Assembly: GCA_947165685.1 (NCBI GenBank)
Contig: CAMVBK010000002.1
Location: 62,001 to 126,000, forward strand
Direction: 5' to 3'
DNA: 64,000 bases
From: F23-D06 sp947165685
GTDB lineage: Bacteria > Bacteroidota > Bacteroidia > Bacteroidales > WCHB1-69
The notes under the pieces were generated by a model. It saw only the letters and a list, made by a program, of their open reading frames with translations. It did no database searches and was not told where the DNA came from. The stretch's first letter is position 1, and every line of letters starts with the position of its first letter. The position numbers and the translations under genes were made by a program. Positions 52,231-60,276 of this stretch are shown here, piece after piece.

Positions 52231-53739
52231 ATGAAAGACAACATCACAATGAGCCTGAACCCGCTCGTGAATTATTTCAAGAAAAGTCCGAAAGAATTCA
52301 CCAAGGCGGACATGATCAAATACGTCGAGGAAAACAACATCCCGATGGTGAACTTCCACTATGTGGCTGGCGACGGCCGCATCAAGACCCTCGGTTTCGT
52401 GCTGCACAGCCGCGAATACTTAGAGCAGATCCTCTCCAACGGCGAACGCGTCGATGGATCCAACATCTTCCCGGCCTTCATCCATGCCGGTTCCAGCGAC
52501 CTGTACGTGATCCCGCGCTTCTCCACCGCTTTCCTGAACCCGTTCTCCGAAATCCCCACCCTCTCCTTCCTCTGCTCCTACTACAACAACGAGGGCAAGC
52601 CGTTGGAGAATTCCCCGGAATACATCCTCCGCAAGGCCGCCAAGTCGTTCACCGAAGTGACCGGCAACTACTTCCAGGCCATGGGCGAACTGGAGTACTA
52701 CGTCATCGGCGAAGAGGATGACCTTTTCACCATCCCCGACCAACGCGGCTACCACGAGTCGTCGCCGTTCACCAAGTTCGAACATTTCCGCGCCGAGTGC
52801 ATGCTCAACATCGCCAAGATGGGCGGCCTCATCAAATACGGCCACTCCGAAGTGGGCAACTTCACCATGGACGGCAAGATTTACGAGCAGAACGAGATCG
52901 AGTTCCTGGTGACCGACGTGCAGGATGCCGCCGACCAGCTGATCCTCGCCAAGTGGATTATCCGCAACTTAGCCTACGAATACGGCTTCGATGTGACTTT
53001 CTCACCGAAAATCACCGCAGGCAAGGCCGGCAGCGGCCTCCACATCCACACCTGCATCGTGGATGCCAAGGGCAAGAACCAGATGGTGACCAAGGGCAAG
53101 CTGAACAGCATCGCCAAGACCGCCATCGCAGGCTACATGACCTGCGCCAGCTCCTTGACCGCCTTCGGCAACACCAACCCGACCTCCTACTTCCGCCTTG
53201 TGCCGCACCAGGAGGCCCCCACGTCTGTCTGCTGGGGCGACCGCAACCGTTCCGTGCTTGTGCGCGTGCCGCTGGGCTGGACCCACAAGAACGACATCGT
53301 GGCCGAGCTGAACCCGTTGGAGAAGCCCGTCAACAAAGACCGTTCCCAGAAGCAAACCGTCGAGTTCCGCTGTCCGGACGGCTCCGCCGACATCTACCTC
53401 CTGCTTGCCGGCCTCGTGTGCGCCGCCCGCCACGGCTTCGAGATGGAGAACGCCCTCGAGTTCGCCAAGTCCACCTATGTTGACGTTGATATCCACCGTG
53501 CCGAAAACAAGGCCCTCGTGGAAAAACTCGCCCAACTGCCCGCCTCCTGCTGGGAGTCGGCCGACGAGCTCAGCGCCCACCGCGAGATCTTCGAGGCCCA
53601 CGGCGTCTTCGATCGCTCCATGATTGACGACATCATCAAACAGCTCAAGTCCTTCGACGACCGCAAAATCCGCGAACAAATCGCCAAAAAGCCCGAACTG
53701 ATGACCCAAATGGTGAAGGAATATTTCTACTGCGGCTAA
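52231..53739 (+). CDS. glnA: Glutamine synthetase
   Basis: Makes glutamine from glutamate, ammonia and ATP. The 502-residue product has a beta-grasp N-terminal part and the catalytic domain. Metal and substrate segments visible are MGELEYYV, YEQNEIEFLVTD, GKAGSGLHIHT, NPTSYFRLVPHQEAPTSVCW, GDRNRSVLVRVP and EFRCPDGSADIYL. It is of the GSI-like fold rather than the 700-residue GSIII common in Bacteroidales. A strong terminator follows, so it is monocistronic. Confidence 0.93.
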   Translation: MKDNITMSLNPLVNYFKKSPKEFTKADMIKYVEENNIPMVNFHYVAGDGRIKTLGFVLHSREYLEQILSNGERVDGSNIFPAFIHAGSSDLYVIPRFSTAFLNPFSEIPTLSFLCSYYNNEGKPLENSPEYILRKAAKSFTEVTGNYFQAMGELEYYVIGEEDDLFTIPDQRGYHESSPFTKFEHFRAECMLNIAKMGGLIKYGHSEVGNFTMDGKIYEQNEIEFLVTDVQDAADQLILAKWIIRNLAYEYGFDVTFSPKITAGKAGSGLHIHTCIVDAKGKNQMVTKGKLNSIAKTAIAGYMTCASSLTAFGNTNPTSYFRLVPHQEAPTSVCWGDRNRSVLVRVPLGWTHKNDIVAELNPLEKPVNKDRSQKQTVEFRCPDGSADIYLLLAGLVCAARHGFEMENALEFAKSTYVDVDIHRAENKALVEKLAQLPASCWESADELSAHREIFEAHGVFDRSMIDDIIKQLKSFDDRKIREQIAKKPELMTQMVKEYFYCG

Positions 53740-53782
53740 TCTTTTCCGACAATTATTCATTTATTATATGATTCCCCACTTG

Positions 53783-53815
53783 GTAGAGACGCAAATTAGC
53801 GTCTCTACTTTTTTT
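53783..53815 (+). terminator. Terminator after glnA
   Basis: GTAGAGACGC (53783-53792) and GCGTCTCTAC (53799-53808) are perfect 10-bp arms around six bases, followed by seven T. The sequence also resembles a widespread dispersed repeat type. A -7 element for the next gene (TAATTTTGC) is at 53909-53917. Confidence 0.9.
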
Positions 53816-53950
53816 AATGTTACAAAACCGACACTTCGTGCGACATTGTCTATACAAGATGTTTTTTTAGAACAAAAATATTTCGATGTGGTTGTATTCA
53901 GAAAATTGTAATTTTGCAGTTTTGTATAGAACAAGAAAAATAAGATTTTT

Positions 53951-56146
53951 ATGAAAGAGAGACATATACTTCTTTTCACTTTACTGGTAGCAGGTTTTTT
54001 GGTTGCCAAAGCCCAAAACAACGTGACCGTGCAATCGCTGCAGAACACCCATGTCGATACCATTCTGAGATACCACCTCGCGGGCGAAGGCGTGGAACTC
54101 ACCAACGGGCGGTTCAACAACAACGCCGGCATCGTCACCTCCAACCAAATCGGGTCGTTCAACCGGAACAACTACACGCAGTTTCCGTTTGCAACGGGAT
54201 TGATCATGACCACGGGTGCCTGCTCGGTGGCGGCAGGCCCAAACAGTTCAGGGAGCGCCTCCAGCCTCGCCAACGTCAGCTACACCGACGCCCTGCTGCA
54301 ACAATATAACCAGGGCTACACCGTGCAGAACAGTGCGGCATTGGATTTCGACTTCTTAGCCTACGCCGACACGTTCGCCTTCAACTACGTATTCGGCTCG
54401 GAGGAGTATCCCGAATATGTCTGCGCCAACTACAACGACCTGTTCATTTTCCTGCTCACCGGTCCCGACCCGGTGACCGGCGTGACCACTACCAAGAACG
54501 TGGCCGTGATTCCAGGCACAGTGACGGCGGCTAACCCCAACGGAGTGCCCGTCTCCATCAACACCGTGAACAACGGCGCCACCAGCAGCAGCGGTGTTTC
54601 ATGCGAAAACGGAACCTATTCCGCCTACTATATCGCCAGCAATGCCGGCAGCAACGGCGTGGAATACAACGGCCGCACCGTGCAGCTCGCCGCCGAGGGC
54701 AACATCCTCGCCTGTGAAAACTACCACATGCACTTGGCCATCGGCAACGCGGGCGACAACTCCTACGACTCCGGCGTCTTCCTCGAAGGCAAGAGCTTCC
54801 AGAGCGAGGTGACCACCAAATTGCTCATGCGCAATACCTACTGCCTCCACGAACCCATCGTTTTCGAATACCAGGCCGGAAACGTGGACACAGTCTTTGT
54901 AATCACCCCGCATGGCGACACCCTCCGAAACGAACCCTTCACCATCCCGAGTGCCAACGCCAGCGACAGCGGATTGTACTACCTCTATGTCCATAAAGCC
55001 CTGAACTGTGTGGATTTGTGGGCATACGACAGCATCTTCATCCATGTCAAGAATGTCTTCAAACCCGACCTTGGCGAAGACCAGTGGCACTGCACCGGCG
55101 AACTGGTGACCCTGAACTCCGGCTACGAGAACAGCGAAGCCACCCTGTCTTGGAACACCGGCGAAGATTCCGAATCCATTGAGGTCATCACATCGGGAGA
55201 ATACATCTTAGAGGTCGAAATCTTCAATCCGGAATCCCAGTCCCGCTGCTATAGCTCCGACACGGTGGTCATCAACTTCTGGCCGCTGCCGAAAGCCGAT
55301 TTCGAGGCGGACGTGCTCTCCGGCTGCACTCCCGTCACCTCCCGCTTCACCAACCTCACCAGCACCACTTCCGACTCTATCCGATGCGAATGGTTCATCT
55401 TTGACGAAAACCTCGCCCTCATTGACTACAGCCCGGACCTCGCCCCTGTCTTCCATTTCAACGATGCCGGCACCTATTCCGTGAAACTCCTCGTCACCAC
55501 GGCGGAAGGATGCCAAGACTCCATCACCAAATGGAACTACATCATCACCTCCCCGCAACCGCAAGTCGATTTCCAGGCTTCCCCGGAAATCAGCATGATG
55601 AGCGAGACCAACGGACAGATAGAATTTTCCGCTTACCTCTCCGACAATATCATCGGCAATCCCAACGCACACCTTGTCTGGACGTTCGGCGATGGCGAAA
55701 CAGTGGAAAATGAGCCTTCCACCAGCCATATATATAGTTCCTGGGGCGACTATGTGGTCACGCTGGCCGTCACCACGGAAGGCGGCTGCGGCGACTCGGT
55801 GAGCCACACCATCGTCATTGAGGACGACCTGCGCTTCCCGAACGTCATCACCCCGAACGGCGACGGTGTCAACGATGTGTGGGCCATCGAGAACCTCAAC
55901 ACCGACATCAACTTCGAAGATCCGGACGGTTTCCGCCAAAACGAGCTGCGCATCAGCGACCGCTACGGCAAGGTGGTGTTCCAAACCAAAAACTACGACA
56001 CCTGGTCGAAAGACGGGCAAATCTACCCGGGACTCAATCCGTTCTCCGGCGAAAACCTCAACGACGGCGTCTATTACTACACCTTCAAATACAAAGGAAA
56101 GGCCAAGACGACCACGTGGAACGGATCCATCACGATTGTACGGTAA
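53951..56146 (+). CDS. T9SS type B cargo protein with choice-of-anchor L and PKD domains
   Basis: A 731-residue exported protein. The signal peptide ends VAKAQ. Residues about 25-290 form a choice-of-anchor L domain (FATGLIMTTGACSVAAGPN, FNYVFGSEEYPEYVCANYND, and NYHMHLAIGNAGDNSYDSGV). Beta modules and two PKD-like domains follow (WTFGDGETVENEPSTSHIYS). The last about 100 residues are a type B sorting domain: FPNVITPNGDGVNDVWAIEN, ISDRYGKVVFQ, YYTFKYKGK and GSITIVR. It is exported by the T9SS and probably stays at the cell surface. The stop is followed directly by a tandem repeat. Confidence 0.87.
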   Translation: MKERHILLFTLLVAGFLVAKAQNNVTVQSLQNTHVDTILRYHLAGEGVELTNGRFNNNAGIVTSNQIGSFNRNNYTQFPFATGLIMTTGACSVAAGPNSSGSASSLANVSYTDALLQQYNQGYTVQNSAALDFDFLAYADTFAFNYVFGSEEYPEYVCANYNDLFIFLLTGPDPVTGVTTTKNVAVIPGTVTAANPNGVPVSINTVNNGATSSSGVSCENGTYSAYYIASNAGSNGVEYNGRTVQLAAEGNILACENYHMHLAIGNAGDNSYDSGVFLEGKSFQSEVTTKLLMRNTYCLHEPIVFEYQAGNVDTVFVITPHGDTLRNEPFTIPSANASDSGLYYLYVHKALNCVDLWAYDSIFIHVKNVFKPDLGEDQWHCTGELVTLNSGYENSEATLSWNTGEDSESIEVITSGEYILEVEIFNPESQSRCYSSDTVVINFWPLPKADFEADVLSGCTPVTSRFTNLTSTTSDSIRCEWFIFDENLALIDYSPDLAPVFHFNDAGTYSVKLLVTTAEGCQDSITKWNYIITSPQPQVDFQASPEISMMSETNGQIEFSAYLSDNIIGNPNAHLVWTFGDGETVENEPSTSHIYSSWGDYVVTLAVTTEGGCGDSVSHTIVIEDDLRFPNVITPNGDGVNDVWAIENLNTDINFEDPDGFRQNELRISDRYGKVVFQTKNYDTWSKDGQIYPGLNPFSGENLNDGVYYYTFKYKGKAKTTTWNGSITIVR

Positions 56147-56147
56147 C

Positions 56148-56315
56148 GGCTGTTGGCTGTTGGCTGTTGGCTGTTGGCTGTTAGCTGTTAGCTGTTGGCT
56201 ATTGGCTGTTGGCTGTTGGCTGTTAGCTGTTAGCTGTTGGCTATTGGCTATTGGCTGTTGGCTGTTGGCTGTTAGCTGTTGGCTAAGGGCTAAAGGCTAA
56301 AAGCTAAAAGCTAAA
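56148..56315. repeat. Long GGCTGTT/GGCTATT/AGCTGTT heptamer array
   Basis: More than twenty 7-bp units, mainly GGCTGTT with GGCTATT and AGCTGTT variants and ending in GGCTAAA/AGCTAAA. It lies between two convergent genes and runs into the 3' end of the metal exporter gene. Related arrays are at 5511-5607 and 60142-60179. Confidence 0.9.
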
Positions 56316-57181
56316 CCACCGATCAGAAGGCCTAACGCCATCGTCAAGCCTTTCATGACAAGGAAGTTGCGTTTCGACTGCGCCATGAGCGGGATACCGG
56401 CGTGGCCGTTCTGCGCGATGGAATTGGCGACCAGCACGGCGAAGGGGATGCTGCCTTGCAAGTAAAGCATCACGAAAATCAAGTGCGGGCCCGACACCGG
56501 CAGGAAACCCACTGCCACCGCGATGAGCAGCATCAACCACTTGGTCCACGCATGAGACCTCATCATCGTTTGCAAATCGACGAAATGGTTAAGGATTCCC
56601 AACACCAAAAGAGTTCCGAACGCATAGAGGAAGAGCTTGAGCGCGTGTTGTTTGACGACGTGCTCCCACACGTGCTCGCGCAGAAAATGCAGCATTCGCT
56701 CCCGCCAGGGCCGCTTTTCCGTCGCATGGGCATGGGGCAAATGGTCCTCGTGAATGGGAAAGTCGTGATTTTCAAATGTAACGAATTTGTTTTCAGGTAT
56801 TTTCTGCAAGATCAAGCCTACCACAAAGCCGATGGCGAAGAGGATGCCTGTCAGCAGCAGTGCGTTTTTCGGACTCTCGGCGGCGAGGAAAAGTGCCTCG
56901 TCGCCAAACGTGGCGACCATGCCGCCGATCAGTGCCCCGAAAGAGAGCATCTGGTGGGTGAAGAGCGACACCACCACGAAACCGCCCGCACACCCGGGAA
57001 TCGCCCCGAGCAAGCACGCCAGCGCGACCTCCGCCACGGGCTTTCCGTGCAGCTTGCGGAACAGCCGCCCCGAAGATGAGATGTTGACCGACTCCACCAC
57101 CGCCATCAGCAAAAGCACCAACAGCGTGATGGAAACCGATTCCTTTAACGCCTCCCAAATAATATTGAATACGATTTGCAT
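56297..57181 (-). CDS. Putative heavy-metal exporter, ArsP_2/DUF2899-like
   Basis: An inner-membrane protein of 294 residues with two hydrophobic halves (LLGAIPGCAGGFVVVSLF and VGFLPVSGPHLIFVMLYLQG) separated by a His-rich cytoplasmic loop (HEDHLPHAHATEKRPW). This fits the putative 10-TM heavy-metal/manganese exporter family; the ion is not known. The last codons (GLAFSF and stop) are made from the TTTAGCTTTTAGC form of the adjacent tandem repeat, so the C-terminus is repeat-derived. The hydrogenase-like gene ends 25 bases upstream, and they may be one operon. Confidence 0.7.
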   Translation of the reverse strand: MQIVFNIIWEALKESVSITLLVLLLMAVVESVNISSSGRLFRKLHGKPVAEVALACLLGAIPGCAGGFVVVSLFTHQMLSFGALIGGMVATFGDEALFLAAESPKNALLLTGILFAIGFVVGLILQKIPENKFVTFENHDFPIHEDHLPHAHATEKRPWRERMLHFLREHVWEHVVKQHALKLFLYAFGTLLVLGILNHFVDLQTMMRSHAWTKWLMLLIAVAVGFLPVSGPHLIFVMLYLQGSIPFAVLVANSIAQNGHAGIPLMAQSKRNFLVMKGLTMALGLLIGGLAFSF

Positions 57182-57206
57182 TTACAAAAATGACCCCTTA
57201 AACTCC

Positions 57207-58583
57207 TTACAAATTCAGATTCTTCGCCAACGTCGGGTCTGTCTTTTTCGCACCCCACACCTTGGCGGAGATGTCGTGCGCCTCCTTGGGTGTCAACAGG
57301 TCGTAGTGCTCCATGGCGCGCTGCACGAAAATGCACTGCTGGATCTGCGCCTTGTCGGTAACCACCGCGTCGGCAAGCGCCTTGCAGGAGGGATAGCCGC
57401 AGAGGTGGCAATCGACCTGAGGCAGGTTCTGGTTGATTTCGAACGCCCGCTTCATCTTCTGCATCGCCGCTGCCACGTTGTCGTCCATCTTGTCCATCGA
57501 GCGCGGCTCCACCGCACTGACATGGCGTTTGTCGGCCAGATAGTTGAAGTAGTTGAGCAGGTCGTTGTCCTCCGCATCCACCTCATCCGAGCATTTCGAC
57601 ATCCGCTTGCGCTGCCGCTCAATCATCAGAAAACGGTTCTCCGCCGTGAGGATGCCGCCGCAACAGCTACCGTCACATGCTCTAAGTTCAAGAAAATCAA
57701 TATCTTGAATATCCTCATCTTCCACCTTTTCCAAAAATTCCGACACATTGTGGATGTCATCGATGGCCAAGTTGCGGCCCGTACGCAGCATCTTGGTCTC
57801 GCCGCCGGTGAGCGGATAGGTGATGCTGGCCTTCGAGAGGCGGTGGAAACGGGTTGACTCGTCACACATCTTGTACTCTCCCGTCTTTATTACCCTTAAC
57901 ACCTTGCTGTACAAGTAGTTCATGTTAATTACGCCGTTCACAGGCGACTTGTCCTCCCCCACAGGGCTCTTGATGGCGGCAATCTTCGCGGCGCAAGGAG
58001 TCACATAGAAAATGCCGATGTCCTCCTCTGGGATGCCTTTCTCCGTCAGACTCTTCTTGATGTATTCGGCCGTGATGTCGAACGGAGCCTTCACAAGGTA
58101 GATGTTATCGACCAAAACGGGGAATTTCACCTGTATGAGGCGCACGATGGCAGGACAGAACGAAGAGATGACCGGTTTCTCGTACGGCACGTTCCCGCTT
58201 TCGAGGTCGCGGCGGATGTACTCCTTGATGAAGTCCACGCTCTTCTCCACTTCATACACATACTTGAAGCCGATGTGCAGCAGGGCGGAGAGGATGGTGC
58301 GCTCGCGGATTTTCTCCTCGAACTGCGCCAAAAAGATGGACGGCACCAGCAGGACCGGGTACTTGTAGTCATACACCGTCTGGAAGTCATCCTGTTCGAT
58401 ATAGATGGCGTTCATCGGGCAGGCCACGTAGCAGCGGCCGCAATCGACGCAACGGTTCGGGTCGAGCACCGGATGCCCGTCCTCAACATGGATGGCACTG
58501 GTGGGGCACACGCCCGTGCAGTGGGAGCAACCGATGCAGAGGTCATATTTGAATTGTAATGCGTGGTGGAAATCTTCAGCCAT
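57207..58583 (-). CDS. [FeFe]-hydrogenase-like iron-sulfur protein, proton-relay Cys missing
   Basis: A 458-residue soluble protein. Two [4Fe-4S] ferredoxin motifs are at C16/19/22/26 and C45/48/51/55. The hydrogenase-like core keeps the four H-cluster cubane ligands: C143 (SSFCPA), C197 (VTPCAAK), and C303 and C307 (LRACDGSCCGG). The cysteine expected just before C143, which relays protons in active enzymes, is Phe, and the Glu after the second motif is Ala. A C-terminal FeS domain (C392, C395, C400, C417; VDCHLCGYPSC) follows. It is the last gene of a module with an RsbW-like ATPase and a DRTGG protein. Redox sensing or electron transfer is likelier than H2 turnover. Confidence 0.8.
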   Translation of the reverse strand: MAEDFHHALQFKYDLCIGCSHCTGVCPTSAIHVEDGHPVLDPNRCVDCGRCYVACPMNAIYIEQDDFQTVYDYKYPVLLVPSIFLAQFEEKIRERTILSALLHIGFKYVYEVEKSVDFIKEYIRRDLESGNVPYEKPVISSFCPAIVRLIQVKFPVLVDNIYLVKAPFDITAEYIKKSLTEKGIPEEDIGIFYVTPCAAKIAAIKSPVGEDKSPVNGVINMNYLYSKVLRVIKTGEYKMCDESTRFHRLSKASITYPLTGGETKMLRTGRNLAIDDIHNVSEFLEKVEDEDIQDIDFLELRACDGSCCGGILTAENRFLMIERQRKRMSKCSDEVDAEDNDLLNYFNYLADKRHVSAVEPRSMDKMDDNVAAAMQKMKRAFEINQNLPQVDCHLCGYPSCKALADAVVTDKAQIQQCIFVQRAMEHYDLLTPKEAHDISAKVWGAKKTDPTLAKNLNL

Positions 58584-58596
58584 GGGTTTGGTGAAA

Positions 58597-58662
58597 GTTT
58601 AGAGGTTTAAGCAGTTTAGGAGGTTAGGGAGTTTAGGGGGTTTAGGGGGTTTAGAAGGTTAG
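58597..58662. repeat. Degenerate GTTTAGGG tandem repeat
   Basis: Units of 8-9 bases (GTTTAGGGG, GTTTAGGAG, GTTAGGGA) fill the space between the ATPase gene and the hydrogenase-like gene, where the leader of the latter would be. Confidence 0.7.
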
Positions 58663-58669
58663 AGTGTTT

Positions 58670-59083
58670 CTATTGGAAATAGTTCACAAATTCGATGGTG
58701 GTGCCTTTGCCCACCTCGGAGGTGATATTGAGGGAGTCGGAGTTGTTTTTGATGTTGGGAAGGCCCATACCGGCGCCGAAGCCCATCTCGCGCACTTTCT
58801 GGGAAGCGGTGGAATAGCCCTTCTGCATGGCCCTGTCGATGTCGGGGATACCAGGACCCTCGTCGGCGAGGACGATCTTGACGTGGTCTTCCTCCAGATC
58901 CACGGTAATGTCGCCGCGATAGGCATGCGCCACGATGTTGACTTCCGCCTCATAGAGCGCCACCACGGTTTTCTTTACGATCTCGGGACTCACCCCGATC
59001 TTTTTGAGCATCCTTTTCACCTGGCTGGAGGTGGACCCCGCATTGGTGAAATCGCCGCCTTCTACATGATAAACAAAATTCAT
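58670..59083 (-). CDS. RsbW-like ATP-binding protein (anti-sigma regulatory factor fold)
   Basis: A 137-residue GHKL-type ATPase domain. The N box is ALYEAEVNIVAHAY (Glu and Asn), the G1 box LADEGPGIPD, and the G2 region GFGAGMGLPNIKNN; the end GKGTTIEF is usual for this fold. The start at 59083 gives MNFVYHVEGGDF. Family members are kinases or anti-sigma factors, but here the neighbours (DRTGG protein, H-cluster-like protein) suggest a role in redox or hydrogenase-linked regulation. The gene lies 26 bases after the DRTGG gene. Confidence 0.82.
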   Translation of the reverse strand: MNFVYHVEGGDFTNAGSTSSQVKRMLKKIGVSPEIVKKTVVALYEAEVNIVAHAYRGDITVDLEEDHVKIVLADEGPGIPDIDRAMQKGYSTASQKVREMGFGAGMGLPNIKNNSDSLNITSEVGKGTTIEFVNYFQ

Positions 59084-59109
59084 AATGCAAGATTTGGTTA
59101 ACAATCAGG

Positions 59110-59463
59110 TTAATAAACAGCCGGCAGACCGGCATTGTACAGGATTCCCGAGGTCTTGTACATGGAATATTCCGTCCGGATAATCACCATGTCATTGTCC
59201 TCGGCCAGCTCCTTCATCTCGTCCGTCACAGTTTTGCCACGCACGATGAGCAGATAGCTGATGTCGGACATTTCGCATGTCCGTATCGACTGCAGATTGC
59301 TCAGTCCCGTGAGCAGCAACAGGTTGTCAGCATCCTTCAGCGTGAGCACATCGCTCATCAAGTCAGAGGCGAAAACACATTCAATCTGCTGGTCCAGATA
59401 GTCTTCGCCACAGATAATCTCGCCTTGCACCAGGTCTTTAATCTCTTTGAGTGTCATTTTCAA
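59110..59463 (-). CDS. DRTGG-domain protein
   Basis: A 117-residue protein corresponding to a single DRTGG domain (LKEIKDLVQGEIICGEDYLD, ASDLMSDVLTL, LLLLTGLSNLQSIRTC, VTDEMKELAEDNDMVIIRTE). These domains often regulate associated enzymes; the binding partner is unknown. It is the first gene of the three-gene module, with a promoter -7 element at 59509-59501. Confidence 0.8.
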   Translation of the reverse strand: MKMTLKEIKDLVQGEIICGEDYLDQQIECVFASDLMSDVLTLKDADNLLLLTGLSNLQSIRTCEMSDISYLLIVRGKTVTDEMKELAEDNDMVIIRTEYSMYKTSGILYNAGLPAVY

Positions 59464-59500
59464 AAATGTTTTCTAAAAAGAATATTTGATGAAATAATCC

Positions 59501-59565
59501 GCAAAGATACTTTTTTTTTAAATGGGACGTTCATGTAATGTTTTGTATTTTTTATGTACTTTTGC
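59501..59565. promoter_or_regulatory. Divergent promoters of the DRTGG module and the 170-residue protein
   Basis: Minus-strand TATCTTTGC (59509-59501) leads to the DRTGG gene. Plus-strand TACTTTTGC (59557-59565) leads to the gene at 59632. No further elements are clear. Confidence 0.6.
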
Positions 59566-59580
59566 CGCCGATTTGATAAC

Positions 59581-59631
59581 CCATTAACCCATTAACCCAT
59601 TAACCCATTAACCCATTAACCCATTAACCCA
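59581..59631 (+). repeat. 8-bp tandem repeat CCATTAAC in a 5' leader
   Basis: Six exact copies (59581-59628) plus CCA lie between the promoter -7 element and the ATG at 59632, directly abutting the start codon. A change in copy number would alter leader length but not frame. Confidence 0.9.
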
Positions 59632-60144
59632 ATGAACATATTAGGCATTTGCATTTTGGCAGGAATCATCGTGGCGGCAGCGTGCGCCGTGTATGTCACG
59701 AAAATGGTGATGGAGGCGAAGGCGAAGATCGCCGCCCTGGAGAGCAACAGAAAGAACCAGTCGGTGACATTGCCGCTGCGTCTGCAGGCCTACGAGCGCA
59801 TGGCCCTCTTCTTGGAACGCATCGACCCCAACCAGTTGGTGATGCGCATCCACACCGCCGGGTTGACCGTCTCACAGGAGCAGAACCTGCTGCTGACGGC
59901 CATCCGCAGCGAGTTCGAGCACAACTTGTCGCAGCAGATTTACATCTCCGACCCGGTGTGGCAGAGAATCTGTGACGCCAAGGGCGACATCGAGGCCATC
60001 ATCAACACCGTGGCCGCCGACATGGACAAGGATGCCGACAGTCGCGAGTTTGCCGAAACCGTGCTCGCCGTCACCGCCCAAAAGCCCGTGGTGGAGCTGG
60101 CCATCCAGATTCTGAAGACCGACATGCAGAAGTGGGCTTATTAG
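59632..60144 (+). CDS. Conserved-looking membrane-anchored protein, unknown function
   Basis: A 170-residue protein with one N-terminal helix (ILGICILAGIIVAAACAVYV), a short coiled-coil stretch (AKAKIAALESNRKNQ), and a helical soluble part (YERMALFLERIDPNQLVMRI, EFEHNLSQQIYISDPVWQRI). I do not recognise a named function. It resembles small Bacteroidota proteins annotated only as hypothetical. The tail faces the cytoplasm or periplasm depending on orientation, which is unclear. Its stop codon TAG is the first three bases of the following heptamer repeat. Confidence 0.75.
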   Translation: MNILGICILAGIIVAAACAVYVTKMVMEAKAKIAALESNRKNQSVTLPLRLQAYERMALFLERIDPNQLVMRIHTAGLTVSQEQNLLLTAIRSEFEHNLSQQIYISDPVWQRICDAKGDIEAIINTVAADMDKDADSREFAETVLAVTAQKPVVELAIQILKTDMQKWAY

Positions 60145-60179
60145 CTGTTGGCTGTTAGCTGTTGGCCGTTGGCTGTTGG
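60142..60179. repeat. Short GGCTGTT heptamer array
   Basis: About five units (AGCTGTT, GGCTGTT, GGCCGTT) begin at the stop codon of the upstream gene. They belong to the same family as 5511-5607 and 56148-56315. The pruA promoter (TTTG 60196-60199, 21 bases, TATTTTTGC 60221-60229) follows. Confidence 0.8.
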
Positions 60180-60276
60180 AGAAGTTGGAAGTCTATTTGC
60201 CCAGTTGAACATTTTTTTTGTATTTTTGCGCCGTCATTTTATTCCCTAACATAAAATTAAGAACAAAGAATCGATT

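Noticed and set aside
56148..56315. CRISPR array
   Set aside because: The units are contiguous heptamers without spacers, and no cas gene is present.
57207..58583. Functional [FeFe] hydrogenase
   Set aside because: The proton-relay Cys and a conserved Glu are replaced, and no maturation genes are nearby, so catalysis is not claimed.
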